DNA from: VAZQ01 sp963807865
GTDB lineage: Bacteria > Pseudomonadota > Alphaproteobacteria > Rhizobiales > Xanthobacteraceae
DNA length: 64,000 bases
Assembly: GCA_963807865.1 (NCBI GenBank)
Contig: CAWEDK010000016.1
Location: 1 to 64,000 of the forward strand
Reading direction: 5' to 3'
Shown: positions 55,880 through 64,000 of the stretch, piece by piece
Layout: each line of letters opens with the position of its first letter
Position numbering within the stretch: the first letter of the stretch is position 1
The notes under the pieces: model-generated
The model's input: only the letters and a program-made list of their open reading frames with translations
What the model was told of the DNA's origin: nothing
Databases searched by the model: none
Position numbers and translations under genes: made by a program

Positions 55880-56689
55880 CTACTGCAGCGCGTGCGACTC
55901 GGACCACTGCGGCGGCGTCGAGGCGCCATCCAGCCGGCGCGCCAGATCGCTGCCGGACAGGAGCGCGCGCATCAGCCGCTCGGAATGCAGCGCGCGGTGC
56001 GCTTCGAGCCGCGGCGCGAACGACCAGCCATCGTAGAGCTCGGCGCGCAGCATCCGCAGCGCCTCGGCATCGTCGACATCGTACCAGGCCGGCAGCACAT
56101 GCACGTCGAGACCGATCTCAGCGGCACGCTCAAGCGTCTGCCGCGCCACATGCTCGGTGCTCCAGGTCACCTCCTCGAACAGACGGCGGTGCGGCGCCTT
56201 GAGGCCGAGCAGGTAGTAGCCGCCGTCGGTCGACGGGCCGAGCACGGCGCGATCGCCCGGCCGCGCCAGGACTTCGGCGGTTTCGAGCCAGAAGCGAGGT
56301 CGGCAGGGTCGGGCTGTCGGAATTGAGCACGACGGCACTGGCATGTCCCCGGCCGAGAATCTGCTCAATGGCGCTGAACAGGCACTCTCCGAAATCCGGA
56401 TACCAGCAGTCGAGCAGTCCGATGGACGGCGGAAGGATCGCCTCGAAAAAACGCATTCGAGCCGGGGGGACCGAATGCCATGTAGCCCGCGATCGAGCGC
56501 CGTTCCGCAGCCTGCTCGATATTGTGCGGCGACATCCTTCAGGAAGGCGGTGTTGAAGCCGGCTGCCTCATCGAACGTCAGCGGCGGAACCAGCCGGGTC
56601 TTGGTCCGGCCAGGGGCGGATGCCTTGGCCATGACGGCGATCCCGCATGACGCCTGAACCAGCGGTGGCTGATCCGAAAGCTGCTGCAT
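55880..56689 (-). pseudogene. TIGR04282/DUF2064-type transferase, frame-broken
   Basis: A GT-A-fold transferase of the family named TIGR04282 (arsenosugar biosynthesis glycosyltransferase), related to nucleotidyl- and phosphoguanylyl-transferases. Recognisable parts are CGIAVMAKASAPGRTKTRLVPPL, FNTAFLKDVA, then in another frame FGECLFSAIEQILGRGHASAVVLNSDSPTLPTSLL, then back to PGDRAVLGPSTDGGYYLLGLKAPH. Breaks lie near 56525 and 56300. The metal-binding Asp of NSDSPTLP is intact. The start is taken at 56689 (MQQLSDQ). The arsenosugar name is only a family label; no arsM/arsS homologue is recognised here. Confidence 0.78.
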
Positions 56690-56943
56690 GCGCCGGCTCC
56701 CTCTCCGCACCCAAGCCTGCCCAAATCGGGCTGCCGCCAAGGTAGGCCGCGGCGGCGGCGAGGCGCTTCACATTCCCAGCGGAAGGCGTCAGTCTGCCGT
56801 CACGAGGTCGTGAGCCTGTATCGCTCGAAGGTCGTTAACGCGCCGACAAGGGAATGGTTCAGTAACGGGATGCGCGCTTGTGTGAAGGCTAAGGCGTTCC
56901 GTACAATTCTACCCGCCTCTGCCGCAGCATCGCGAGGGTCAGA

Positions 56944-57942
56944 ATGATTCGTCTCGCCAAGGTCCTGTCGTCAGCGCTGGCGTTCGCTGCGGTGCTTGCC
57001 GGCGCGGCGCTGGCGCAGAGCCAATATCCAGTCAAGCCGATCAAGGTGATCGTACCTTACGCGCCGGGCGGCCTCACCGACGTGGTAGCGCGGCTCTACG
57101 CCGAGCGCCTGCGGCCGATCCTGGGACAGAACGTCGTCGTAGAGAACAAGCCCGGCGCCTCGGGCATCATCGCGCTGGAGGAGATGGCGAGGGCGCGGCC
57201 CGACGGGTACACCATCATGATCGGCAATATTTCGACCAACGCGCTCACGCCGGTGCTGCTCGCCAAGAAGCTCCGCATCGACTACGAACGCGACGTCCGG
57301 ATCATCTCGCAACTGGCCGACGTGCCGGTGTTTTTTCTGGCGACCACGAGCAACTTTCCACCTAAGACCTTCGCCGAGTTCATCACTTACGCGAAGGCCA
57401 ATCCCGGCAAGGTCCGCTACGGCAGCGCCGGGATCGGCAGTTATCAGCAAATCAACACAGAAATCCTCGCCAAACGCGCCGGGCTCGATTTGCTTCACGT
57501 TCCGTTCAAGGGCGGCGGCGCGGAGATCATCCGCGATCTCGCCAACAGCGATGTCCAAGTCTCCTGGTTCAACATCACCAACCCCATCGGCATGATGAAG
57601 GCTGGGCGCGTGCGCGCGTTGGCGATCGCGGCCGAGCAGCGGCTTGCCCAGTTTCCCGACGTTCCGACGCTGGCTGAAGTCGGATATCCGGGGATGCGCG
57701 CCTCGCAGTGGGTGGCGGCGTTCGCACCGACCGCGGTCCCACTCGAGATCATCGTCGCGCTCAACCGCGCATTTGCCAGCGCGATGTGGACGCCGGAGAT
57801 GCGCGCCGCGTTCGAGCGCGGCGGCATGATTCCGCCGCGCTACAGTACGCTCGAGGATGCCACCGCTTGGCTGCGGGACGAAATGGCAAGCTGGAAACGC
57901 GACGTTCAGGAGCTTGGCATCGCGGTGGAGGAAGAGCGTTGA
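56944..57942 (+). CDS. Bug/TctC-type tripartite tricarboxylate binding protein
   Basis: A 332-residue complete periplasmic binding protein. The signal peptide ends ALAQS near residue 25. Signatures are IKVIVPYAPGGLTDVVARLYAERL, VVENKPGASGIIALE, ARPDGYTIM, LLHVPFKGGGAEIIRDL and FPDVPTLAEVGYPG. Its stop overlaps the TTG start of the following dehydrogenase, so the two are translationally coupled. This suggests that the bound ligand, probably a hydroxy-di- or tricarboxylate, is the dehydrogenase substrate. Confidence 0.9.
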   Translation: MIRLAKVLSSALAFAAVLAGAALAQSQYPVKPIKVIVPYAPGGLTDVVARLYAERLRPILGQNVVVENKPGASGIIALEEMARARPDGYTIMIGNISTNALTPVLLAKKLRIDYERDVRIISQLADVPVFFLATTSNFPPKTFAEFITYAKANPGKVRYGSAGIGSYQQINTEILAKRAGLDLLHVPFKGGGAEIIRDLANSDVQVSWFNITNPIGMMKAGRVRALAIAAEQRLAQFPDVPTLAEVGYPGMRASQWVAAFAPTAVPLEIIVALNRAFASAMWTPEMRAAFERGGMIPPRYSTLEDATAWLRDEMASWKRDVQELGIAVEEER

Positions 57943-58997
57943 AAATTGGAATCCTGCTGGGCGACGACATCGGGCTGGAAGTCGTTCCGGAATGCGTCAA
58001 GGTGATGAAGGCAGCCGCGGCACGCGAGCGCCTCGACATTGAATGGCATCCCTTGCCGATCGGCAAGGCCGGTCATGAGCAGCACGGCAATACCCTGCCG
58101 GCCGTGACTGAGGACGCGTTGCACGGACTCGACGGCTGGATCATGGGCCCGATCGGCCACGCCGCCTACCCGCGCGGCGACATGACCTGGGTAATGCCGC
58201 CGGTCCGCAAGAAATTCGAGCTGTTCGCCGCGATGCGGCCCGCGCTGTCGCATGCGACGCTCCCTTCCGTCCACAAGAACGTAGACATCATGTTCTTCCG
58301 CGAACTGACCGAAGGCATGCTCTATTCCGAGACGGTGGTCGCCGGCCTGCCCGAGTTCCGACCGAACGACGATATCACGGTCGCGATGCGCGTGATCACC
58401 CGCAAGGGCTCCAACCGGGTCGCCCGTGAGGCATTCGAATTCGCCCGCGCCCGTCCGCGCAAGAAGGTCACCGCCGCGCACAAGGAACCGGTCTATCGTC
58501 TCGCTTGCGGCATGTTCGCGGAAGAATGCCGCAAGGTGGCGCGCGACTATCCGGACGTGGAATTCGAAGAGATGATGATCGACTCCGTTTCCATGAAGCT
58601 CGTCATGGACCCGCAGCGCTTCGACGTAGTCGTGACGACCAATCAGTTCGGCGACATCCTGACCGACATCGGCGCGGGCCTCGTCGGCGGACTAGGCCTC
58701 GCACCCGGGCTGTGCGTCGGCGAGAAGCAGGCGATGGCGCAGGCCACCCACGGCTCTGCGCCCGATATCACGGGACGCAACATCGCCAATCCTTACGCGA
58801 TGATCATCTCGGGGCAGATGCTGCTCGGCTGGCTCGGCCGCAAGCACAACGAGCCCAAGGCTACGGCCGCCGCCAATGACATTCTGCGGGCGGTCCGCAA
58901 GGTCATCGCCGACGGAAAGCACCTCACGCGCGATCTCGGCGGCCAGTCCAGCACTACCGAAATGGGAGACGCCATCGCGGCCACTGTGCAACAATAG
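57939..58997 (+). CDS. isocitrate/isopropylmalate-family beta-decarboxylating dehydrogenase
   Basis: A 352-residue NAD(P)-dependent dehydrogenase of the IDH/IPMDH/tartrate dehydrogenase family, which oxidises and decarboxylates (2R,3S)-hydroxy acids. It begins KIGILLGDDIGLEVVPECVKVM; the substrate-binding region is KNVDIMFFRELTEGMLYSE, the metal Asp are in IDSVSMKLVMDPQRFDVVVTTNQFGDILTDIGAGLVGG, and the cofactor loop is THGSAPDITGRNIANP. GMLYS replaces the leuB-type GIYF, so leucine biosynthesis is unlikely. The TTG start at 57939 overlaps the previous TGA; GGAGGAAGA at 57927-57935 supports it. Context suggests a catabolic tartrate- or alkylmalate-like substrate. Confidence 0.85.
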   Translation: MKIGILLGDDIGLEVVPECVKVMKAAAARERLDIEWHPLPIGKAGHEQHGNTLPAVTEDALHGLDGWIMGPIGHAAYPRGDMTWVMPPVRKKFELFAAMRPALSHATLPSVHKNVDIMFFRELTEGMLYSETVVAGLPEFRPNDDITVAMRVITRKGSNRVAREAFEFARARPRKKVTAAHKEPVYRLACGMFAEECRKVARDYPDVEFEEMMIDSVSMKLVMDPQRFDVVVTTNQFGDILTDIGAGLVGGLGLAPGLCVGEKQAMAQATHGSAPDITGRNIANPYAMIISGQMLLGWLGRKHNEPKATAAANDILRAVRKVIADGKHLTRDLGGQSSTTEMGDAIAATVQQ

Positions 58998-59052
58998 CCG
59001 CAGAAAACATCCGAGCCGGATAACCGGCCGGGCGGTTCAAGGGAGGATCGAC

Positions 59053-60024
59053 ATGCGCAATCACTTCGGACGACTGGCGGCGACGCTGGTGCTCATCTGC
59101 GTCCTGCCGGCCGCCGCGTGGGCGCAGGCCTGGCCGCAAAAGCCGATCAAGATGATCGTCCCGTTCCCGGCCGGCGGCGGCACCGATTTCATCGGCCGGC
59201 TGGCGGCGAAGCATCTCTCCGAGCGGCTCGGCCAGCAGGTGTTCGTCGAGAACCGCGGCGGTGCGAACGGTGCGATTGGACTGCAGGCGCTGATGCAGGC
59301 CGACCCAGACGGCTACACGATCGCAACCTCGTCGGACACGCCGCTCGTGGTCAATCCCTGGCTCTACGACAAACTGCCCTACTCGGCGCTGCGCGACTTC
59401 ATCCCGGTCGCCACGCTGGTGCGGTTTCCCGGCATGCTGGCCGTTCATCCGTCCGTTCCCGCCAAGAACGTGGCTGAACTGATCGCGCTCGCCAAAGCGA
59501 AGCCAGGCGGGCTCAATTATGCATCGGCCGGCGTCGGCAATTTCAGCCATCTGGCGATGGAGCTGTTCTCGCTCGCGGCCGGCGTCAAGATGCAGCACGT
59601 CCCGTACAAAGGCACCGGGCCGGCGTCGCTGGCGCTGATCGGCGGCGAAGTTCAGCTCGGCTTCAACAACGTCCAGACGCTGCTGCAGAACGTCAAAGCC
59701 GGTCAGTTGCGGGCGCTCGCGGTCGCCGAGCCACAGCGCATGCCGATGCTGCCCGATCTACCGGCGGTGGCCGAAACTCTGCCTGGCTTCACCATGGCGC
59801 CGTGGATCGGCATCATCGTCCCGGTCAAGACGCCCAAGGAGGTGGTCGCGCGTCTGAGCGAAGCGACGCTCGCGGTCATGCGCGATCCGGAGATCATCAA
59901 GCTGCTGAACGACCAGCAGGTCACGCCGATGCCGTCGGGCTCCGACGAGTTCGAAGGGCTCATCAAGAAGGACCTGGAGCGCTGGTCGACCGTGATCAAG
60001 TCGGCCGGCATCAAGGGCGAATAG
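59053..60024 (+). CDS. Bug/TctC-type tripartite tricarboxylate binding protein
   Basis: A 323-residue complete binding protein. The leader MRNHFGRLAATLVLICVLPAAAWAQA is a standard signal peptide. Signatures are IKMIVPFPAGGGTDFIGRLAAKHL, VFVENRGGANGAIGLQ, QHVPYKGTGPASLALIGGEV and VPVKTPKEVVARL. GGAGG lies 6-10 bp before ATG 59053. It is the second binding protein of this operon, on the far side of the dehydrogenase, and only about 35 percent of visible blocks are the same as in its neighbour, so their ligands may differ. Confidence 0.9.
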   Translation: MRNHFGRLAATLVLICVLPAAAWAQAWPQKPIKMIVPFPAGGGTDFIGRLAAKHLSERLGQQVFVENRGGANGAIGLQALMQADPDGYTIATSSDTPLVVNPWLYDKLPYSALRDFIPVATLVRFPGMLAVHPSVPAKNVAELIALAKAKPGGLNYASAGVGNFSHLAMELFSLAAGVKMQHVPYKGTGPASLALIGGEVQLGFNNVQTLLQNVKAGQLRALAVAEPQRMPMLPDLPAVAETLPGFTMAPWIGIIVPVKTPKEVVARLSEATLAVMRDPEIIKLLNDQQVTPMPSGSDEFEGLIKKDLERWSTVIKSAGIKGE

Positions 60025-60161
60025 CAAGATCACGACTGCCTTGGCATGAAGCTGCGATGTGACGGCCGCCCTGCGCCGATAGCGTGCGGGGGACCGCGCG
60101 AGGCTCCGCTGAATGCCCGGGTGAACTCGGTTCGGAGACGATGTCGGTTCGGAGACGATGA

Positions 60162-61388
60162 ATGTACAATCTTCATCTCAGCGCGGAGCAACTCGAAATT
60201 CGCGATACCGTGCGCGAGTTCGTCGCGCGGGAGATCAAGCCCGCCGCCATCAGGCCTTCACGGCTCGAGCCGCTGGCCAAGCCGCTGCTGCTGAATGCGC
60301 TCGATCAGGCGGCGCGGATTGGCCTGCGGACACTGTCGCTGTCGGAAGATGCCGGCGGCGCGGGCGCCGATACGCTCACCTGCTGCATCGTGATCGAGGA
60401 ACTGGCGGCCGGCGACCCCGACGTGGCGGCAGTGCTCGCACAGACGTCGATGCTCGCCCACCTGCTGTTCAACCAGGCGATGAACGAAGCCCAGCGCGCG
60501 CGGTTCCTGCCGGCCTTCCTGACGGACGACCGGTATCATCTGGCGTTCGCCGAACAGGAACCGGACGCCGAAACCACGCTCGGCATCAACTATCATCGGC
60601 CGCCGGCCGGACAAGCTCCCATTCAGACCACGGCGGTGCGCGCGGGCGATGCGTGGATCGTCAGCGGGCGAAAAACCGCCATCGCCAATGCGCCGCTGGC
60701 GAAGCTGTTTGCGGTCACGGCCGCGACCGATGATGGCGCCGCACAAGCCTTCCTGGTGCCGCGCGACTGCGCCGGACTAAGTGTGGCCGACGACGGCGCG
60801 ATGCACCGCAATTACCACGGCAGCCGTGGCTCGGTGACATTCAACGACTGCCGGATTCCGGCCGATCACATGCTCGGCGCCGAAACGTCCGCTCTCGACC
60901 CCGGCGGCCTCGGCGCCCCGCTCGGACTCGCGATCAATCTCGGCATCGGCCGCGCCGCTTACGAGGCGGCGCTCGACTATGCGCAACTGCGGGTGCAGGG
61001 CGGACGCCGCATCATCGAGCATCAGGCGATCGGCACCAAGCTCGCGGAGATTGCCGTCCGGCTCGAGGTTGCGCGCCAGACCATCTGGCAGGCGGCCTGG
61101 GCCGCCGACCATCCGAATGCCGTCGCCGACCGCAGCCTCCCCGATCTGCCGCTCGCGAGCGTCGCCAAGGTGTTCGCGTCCGAGGCGATCTACCGCGCGA
61201 CCAAGGACGCCGCCGAATGCTTCGGCGCCATGGGCGTGATGCGCGACATGCCGCTGCAGAAATACGTGCACGATGCCCGGATCTGCCTGCACGCAGGGAC
61301 CGGCAACGGCGAACTCAAACTGCGCATTGCCGAACGGCTGGCGGGTTTCCGGCGCGATGCCGGCGCCGCCGTCATGGCAGCCGAATAA
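60162..61388 (+). CDS. acyl-CoA dehydrogenase family protein
   Basis: A 408-residue flavoprotein of the acyl-CoA dehydrogenase superfamily. N-terminal helices (LSAEQLEIRDTVREFVAREIKPAA), middle beta domain (HLAFAEQEPDAETTLGINY, GDAWIVSGRKTAIANAPLAKLFAVTA) and C-terminal helical domain (IGRAAYEAALDYAQLRVQGGRRIIEHQAIGTKLAEIAVRLEVARQTIWQAAW, YRATKDAAECFGAMGVMRDMPLQKYVHDAR) are complete. The terminal CLHAGTGNGELKLRIAERL replaces the usual GTNEIQR stretch. It is 15 bp ahead of a second, divergent family member, so the two may form a heteromer or act on successive intermediates. Confidence 0.88.
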   Translation: MYNLHLSAEQLEIRDTVREFVAREIKPAAIRPSRLEPLAKPLLLNALDQAARIGLRTLSLSEDAGGAGADTLTCCIVIEELAAGDPDVAAVLAQTSMLAHLLFNQAMNEAQRARFLPAFLTDDRYHLAFAEQEPDAETTLGINYHRPPAGQAPIQTTAVRAGDAWIVSGRKTAIANAPLAKLFAVTAATDDGAAQAFLVPRDCAGLSVADDGAMHRNYHGSRGSVTFNDCRIPADHMLGAETSALDPGGLGAPLGLAINLGIGRAAYEAALDYAQLRVQGGRRIIEHQAIGTKLAEIAVRLEVARQTIWQAAWAADHPNAVADRSLPDLPLASVAKVFASEAIYRATKDAAECFGAMGVMRDMPLQKYVHDARICLHAGTGNGELKLRIAERLAGFRRDAGAAVMAAE

Positions 61389-61403
61389 CAGCGGGGACCT
61401 GCG

Positions 61404-62594
61404 ATGGACTTCCTGTTGAGCAACGAGCAGCGCTCCTGGCAGATGTCGGCGCGCAAGTTCGCCGAGGAAGAAATCCGGCCGATCTCGCTCGAACGTGACG
61501 AGATCGACGATCCGCGCGAAGCGTTCGACTGGGAGATCGTCAAGAAGGGCTCCAGGCTCGGCTTCCGCACCATGGCGGTGCCGAAGGAATGGGGCGGCCA
61601 CGGCACCGACTTCGTGACGCAGGCGCTGGTAATGGCCGAACTCGCCAAAGGCGACAGTGCGATCTCGAAGACCTTCAGCCAGTGCTGGAAGTGGAGCCAC
61701 CTGATCGCCGCGACCTGCACGGACGAGCAGAAGGGCCGCTTCCTCAAGCCGTTCCTGGAGGACGACACGTTCCTCCTCGGCAAGGGCATCAGCGAACCAA
61801 GCGCGGGCTCCGACAACCGGCTGCCGCCGGACGACATCAAGGCCGGGCTCAAGCTGCGTGCCGAGCGCCGCGGCGACGAATGGATTCTCAACGGCGAGAA
61901 GTGCTTCATCGCCAACGCCACCGTCGGCAAGCTGTTCTTCATCGACGCCCGCACCGATCCCAACGCGCCGCTGAAGCAGGGCACCACCATGTTCCTGGTG
62001 CCGAGCGACACGCCCGGATTTCGGATCGGCAAGGCTTTCAACAAGAGCGGCTGGCGGTTCTATCAGAACGGCGAGATGATCTTCGAGAACGCCCGGGTGC
62101 CGCACGCCAATATCGTCGGCGAAGTGAACGGCGCGGTCCGCAAGACCGGCGGCCGCGGCGGCGACACCACCGGCGGCGATATTTTCGGCGACCTGGAGCT
62201 CGCCGCCAATGCGCTTGGCGTCTGCGAGGATGCCTGCGACATGGCGATGAAGCTTGCGCGCTCGAAGTCGCAGGGCGGCCATCTCCTGTTCGAACAACAG
62301 ATGGTTCAGCTCAAGCTCAACAAGATGAACATGCTGACCGAGGCGCTGCGTTCGTTCGTCATGCGCATCGCCTGGGAACACGATCACAAGGTTCACTCGG
62401 CGAACGCCGGGCTGTGCATGAACTACTCGACCGACATCATCCAGGACGTCACCGAGCTCAATCTCGACCTCCACGCCGAGGCCGGCGTGAACGAGCCGCG
62501 TGCCGGCAAGCTGGTACGCGACGCTTTCATCTGGAGCCATCTCGCCGGCGATACCGTGCAGCGGCTGAAAGTGGCGCGCAGGCTGGCGAAGTAG
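61404..62594 (+). CDS. acyl-CoA dehydrogenase family protein
   Basis: A 396-residue acyl-CoA dehydrogenase-like flavoprotein. It starts MDFLLSNEQRSWQMSARKFAEEEIRPISLERDEIDDPREAFDWEIV; the flavin-contact strand is GKGISEPSAGSDNRLP followed by GDEWILNGEKCFIANA, and the C-terminal domain has FGDLELAANALGVCEDACDMAMKLARSKSQGGHLLFEQQMVQLKLNKM. A glycine-rich insertion (GGRGGDTTGGDIFGD) near residue 250 is unusual. It directly follows the other acyl-CoA dehydrogenase with 15 bp between them. Substrate probably the CoA ester of the acid taken up by the binding proteins upstream; not determinable here. Confidence 0.88.
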   Translation: MDFLLSNEQRSWQMSARKFAEEEIRPISLERDEIDDPREAFDWEIVKKGSRLGFRTMAVPKEWGGHGTDFVTQALVMAELAKGDSAISKTFSQCWKWSHLIAATCTDEQKGRFLKPFLEDDTFLLGKGISEPSAGSDNRLPPDDIKAGLKLRAERRGDEWILNGEKCFIANATVGKLFFIDARTDPNAPLKQGTTMFLVPSDTPGFRIGKAFNKSGWRFYQNGEMIFENARVPHANIVGEVNGAVRKTGGRGGDTTGGDIFGDLELAANALGVCEDACDMAMKLARSKSQGGHLLFEQQMVQLKLNKMNMLTEALRSFVMRIAWEHDHKVHSANAGLCMNYSTDIIQDVTELNLDLHAEAGVNEPRAGKLVRDAFIWSHLAGDTVQRLKVARRLAK

Positions 62595-62668
62595 TCTGCT
62601 CTCTCGTTAACGCCCCGCCCATAGAGAGTTTCACCTTGCGCCACGGTGTTTTCGGTCGGCCATTGGCC

Positions 62669-64000
62669 TCAAGTTGGCCACTTGGCCTTGTCGCGCAGCG
62701 CAATGGCGGCCTCTCGCGCCTCCGCGACGATCTTCGCGTGATCGAACGCGGTGAACTTGCCGGCGCGGCGCAAAATACGGCCGTCAACTATAACGGTATC
62801 GACGTTCGTCGGGAGGCCGAACGACACGATCGCCTCATAGGGATTGCCTGCAGGAGCCATATTTGTGTCGCTGGTGCGCACCAGGACGAGGTCGGCGCGC
62901 TTGCCCGGTGTGATTGAGCCCGTTCGATCGGCGATGCCGAGGTCAACGGCGCCGTCAATCGTCCCGAGTTGCAGCAGCCTCTTCAAAGTCAGTGGCACTC
63001 GTGCTCCGATACGGTGCGCGTGCAGAGCAAACAGGATGCGCATAGAGCTGAATGGATCGCAGCTGATGGAGGCTATGTGGTCCGTAGAGAGACTTACCTT
63101 GACGCCCGCCTCTAGAAGCTCGCCGAGTTGGATGACGCCGAGCTGCGACGCCCGGCGCGCCTCGAGCTGGGGCGACATCGAGTAGCTGGCGCCCCGCTCT
63201 TTGAGCATCGCCCGTTCCTCGGGCGTGGTGAGCAAGGGATGGACGAACTGCACATCCGGTCCGAGCAACCCCGCCCGCTCAAGCTCGGTGATCGGGCTCG
63301 CGCCCGATGTGTGCATGGTGATCGGGAGACCAAGGCCGCGGGCGGCGTCCCAGTCGCGTTTGAGCTGCGCTACCGTCAAGATACCGCGGGACGCTGTCGC
63401 GGCTGAACCGCCAATGGTGACGGCGCCGAGATTTCGCGAGCAGATTCCGAGAGTAAGTAGATTTTCCTTGTCGGGCATCCAGTCCTTCTTGACGCGCGCC
63501 AAGCCGGCGACGTCCATCGGCGCATCGTCGACAAGTCCAACGGGCGTGCCAAAGGCGAACCGGCCTCGGATGCCCATGGCACGCATGCCCGAAAGCTCTG
63601 CGTCAGCATGCTCATGGCTACGGGTGTTGTGCGACCAGTTGTGCACGGTCGTGATGCCGGCGGCGATCGCGTCGGTGGCGGCAAGACGGACGGCGCGATA
63701 GCTATCCTCAGGGACCATTAGCGGACCAAGGCGCGCGGTAACTGGGAAGTACCCGAACGCGGGAATATCCGCGCGGACGAACAGGCGGAACAAGCTGGCC
63801 CACATGTGGAAATGGGTATCGATGAAGCCAGGCATACAGATCATGCCGTCGCCGTCGATGACCTGGGCGGTTGGCGCTTCGATCTTCTGGGTGACCGCGA
63901 CGATGGCGCCATTCCGCACATGCACGTCGCCGGCGGCTAGGTCGGGCACGGCGGAATCCATGGTGAGCACGGTAGCGCCGCGGATGACAAACTCGTCGCG
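62669..64000 (-). CDS. amidohydrolase/cytosine-deaminase-like hydrolase, 5' end outside the window
   Basis: At least 443 residues of a metallo-dependent hydrolase of the chlorohydrolase/TrzN/guanine-deaminase group. The N-terminal strand FVIRGATVLTMDSAVPDL runs to the window edge with the frame open, so the start lies beyond 64000. Metal motifs are GFIDTHFHMWAS (HxH), GLPITMHTSGASP, QFVHPLL and SLSTDHIASISCDPF (Asp); the C-terminal beta domain ends LGIADRTGSITPGKRADLVLVRTSDTN. These enzymes deaminate or dechlorinate N-heterocycles or hydrolyse related amides. It converges with the acyl-CoA dehydrogenase operon. Substrate unknown. Confidence 0.87.
   Translation of the reverse strand, partial: RDEFVIRGATVLTMDSAVPDLAAGDVHVRNGAIVAVTQKIEAPTAQVIDGDGMICMPGFIDTHFHMWASLFRLFVRADIPAFGYFPVTARLGPLMVPEDSYRAVRLAATDAIAAGITTVHNWSHNTRSHEHADAELSGMRAMGIRGRFAFGTPVGLVDDAPMDVAGLARVKKDWMPDKENLLTLGICSRNLGAVTIGGSAATASRGILTVAQLKRDWDAARGLGLPITMHTSGASPITELERAGLLGPDVQFVHPLLTTPEERAMLKERGASYSMSPQLEARRASQLGVIQLGELLEAGVKVSLSTDHIASISCDPFSSMRILFALHAHRIGARVPLTLKRLLQLGTIDGAVDLGIADRTGSITPGKRADLVLVRTSDTNMAPAGNPYEAIVSFGLPTNVDTVIVDGRILRRAGKFTAFDHAKIVAEAREAAIALRDKAKWPT

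Noticed and set aside
55880..56689. Arsenosugar biosynthesis locus
   Set aside because: Only the family name of the DUF2064-type transferase suggests it; no arsenite methyltransferase or ArsS-like radical enzyme is recognised, and the radical enzyme here is of the SPASM type.
60777..62540. 587-residue open frame antisense to the acyl-CoA dehydrogenases
   Set aside because: Spans both genes in reverse with no motif or ribosome site; a by-product of high GC.

Overview
The window looks like a chromosomal segment of a high-GC alphaproteobacterium of the Hyphomicrobiales, close to Bradyrhizobium, Rhodopseudomonas or related Xanthobacteraceae. The reasons are the GC-rich third codon positions, the Bradyrhizobium-style substrate-binding leader (MKRREFITLIGG), the orphan tripartite-type (Bug/TctC) binding proteins, the DUF3489-DUF2924-serine recombinase module, and dispersed inverted repeats with CCCTCTCCCC-type or CTCATGCTGAGGAG-type arms. 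This placement is inference from gene style and repeats, not from a marker gene.

Layout. 0-6.5 kb is mobile or accessory: two ABC_sub_bind periplasmic proteins separated by a complete IS110/IS1111-type element with perfect 13-bp subterminal inverted repeats, then a DUF3489, DUF2924 and large serine recombinase module that abuts the 3' side of a minus-strand tRNA-Ile2(CAU). 6.8-12.3 kb holds a proline-rich membrane-anchored protein, an amidohydrolase (decarboxylase-like), two small membrane proteins, an HdeD-like protein, two CTAG-ended palindromes and a UbiD decarboxylase. 12.3-19.9 kb is a ring-modifying catabolic patch: a Bug protein, a GntR regulator, a divergent Rieske dioxygenase alpha/beta pair, a DUF6282-type hydrolase, a RidA-like protein, a TauD-like dioxygenase and another Bug protein. 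20-25 kb has two alpha/beta hydrolases, then a PstS-like binding protein translationally coupled to a membrane PAS-GGDEF-EAL protein. 25-30 kb has a GntR regulator, two tandem two-domain VOC (extradiol-type) proteins and two tripartite-type binding proteins. 30-36 kb has a SoxC/SoxD-like pair, a PhaC-like hydrolase, an atypical SDR and an OYE-type flavin reductase.

36-50 kb is a purine/ureide catabolic block: xanthine dehydrogenase small and large subunits, two M20 amidohydrolases (one allantoate-amidohydrolase-like), the membrane urate oxidase PuuD with its own cytochrome c domain, a PuuE-type allantoinase, a fused OHCU decarboxylase/5-hydroxyisourate hydrolase, and a NitT/TauT-type ABC importer. 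Together they would take hypoxanthine/xanthine through urate, 5-hydroxyisourate, OHCU, allantoin and allantoate. 50-57 kb has a cytochrome b with a Tat-lipoprotein molybdoenzyme, then a minus-strand set of a polytopic membrane protein, a GT2, a radical-SAM/SPASM protein and a DUF2064-type nucleotide-sugar transferase. 57-64 kb has two Bug proteins around an isocitrate/isopropylmalate-type dehydrogenase, two acyl-CoA dehydrogenases, and the 3' part of an amidohydrolase leaving the right edge.

A striking property is the large number of reading-frame breaks in otherwise well-conserved genes. Most can be repaired by removing one base, and a few by adding one. They cluster at 2.5-6.2, 12.3-16.1, 22.9-30 and 33-47.7 kb while neighbours of 1-2 kb are perfect. 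I treat these genes as probably functional genes carrying sequence or assembly indels, though decay is not excluded, and mark them as pseudogene with the break positions.
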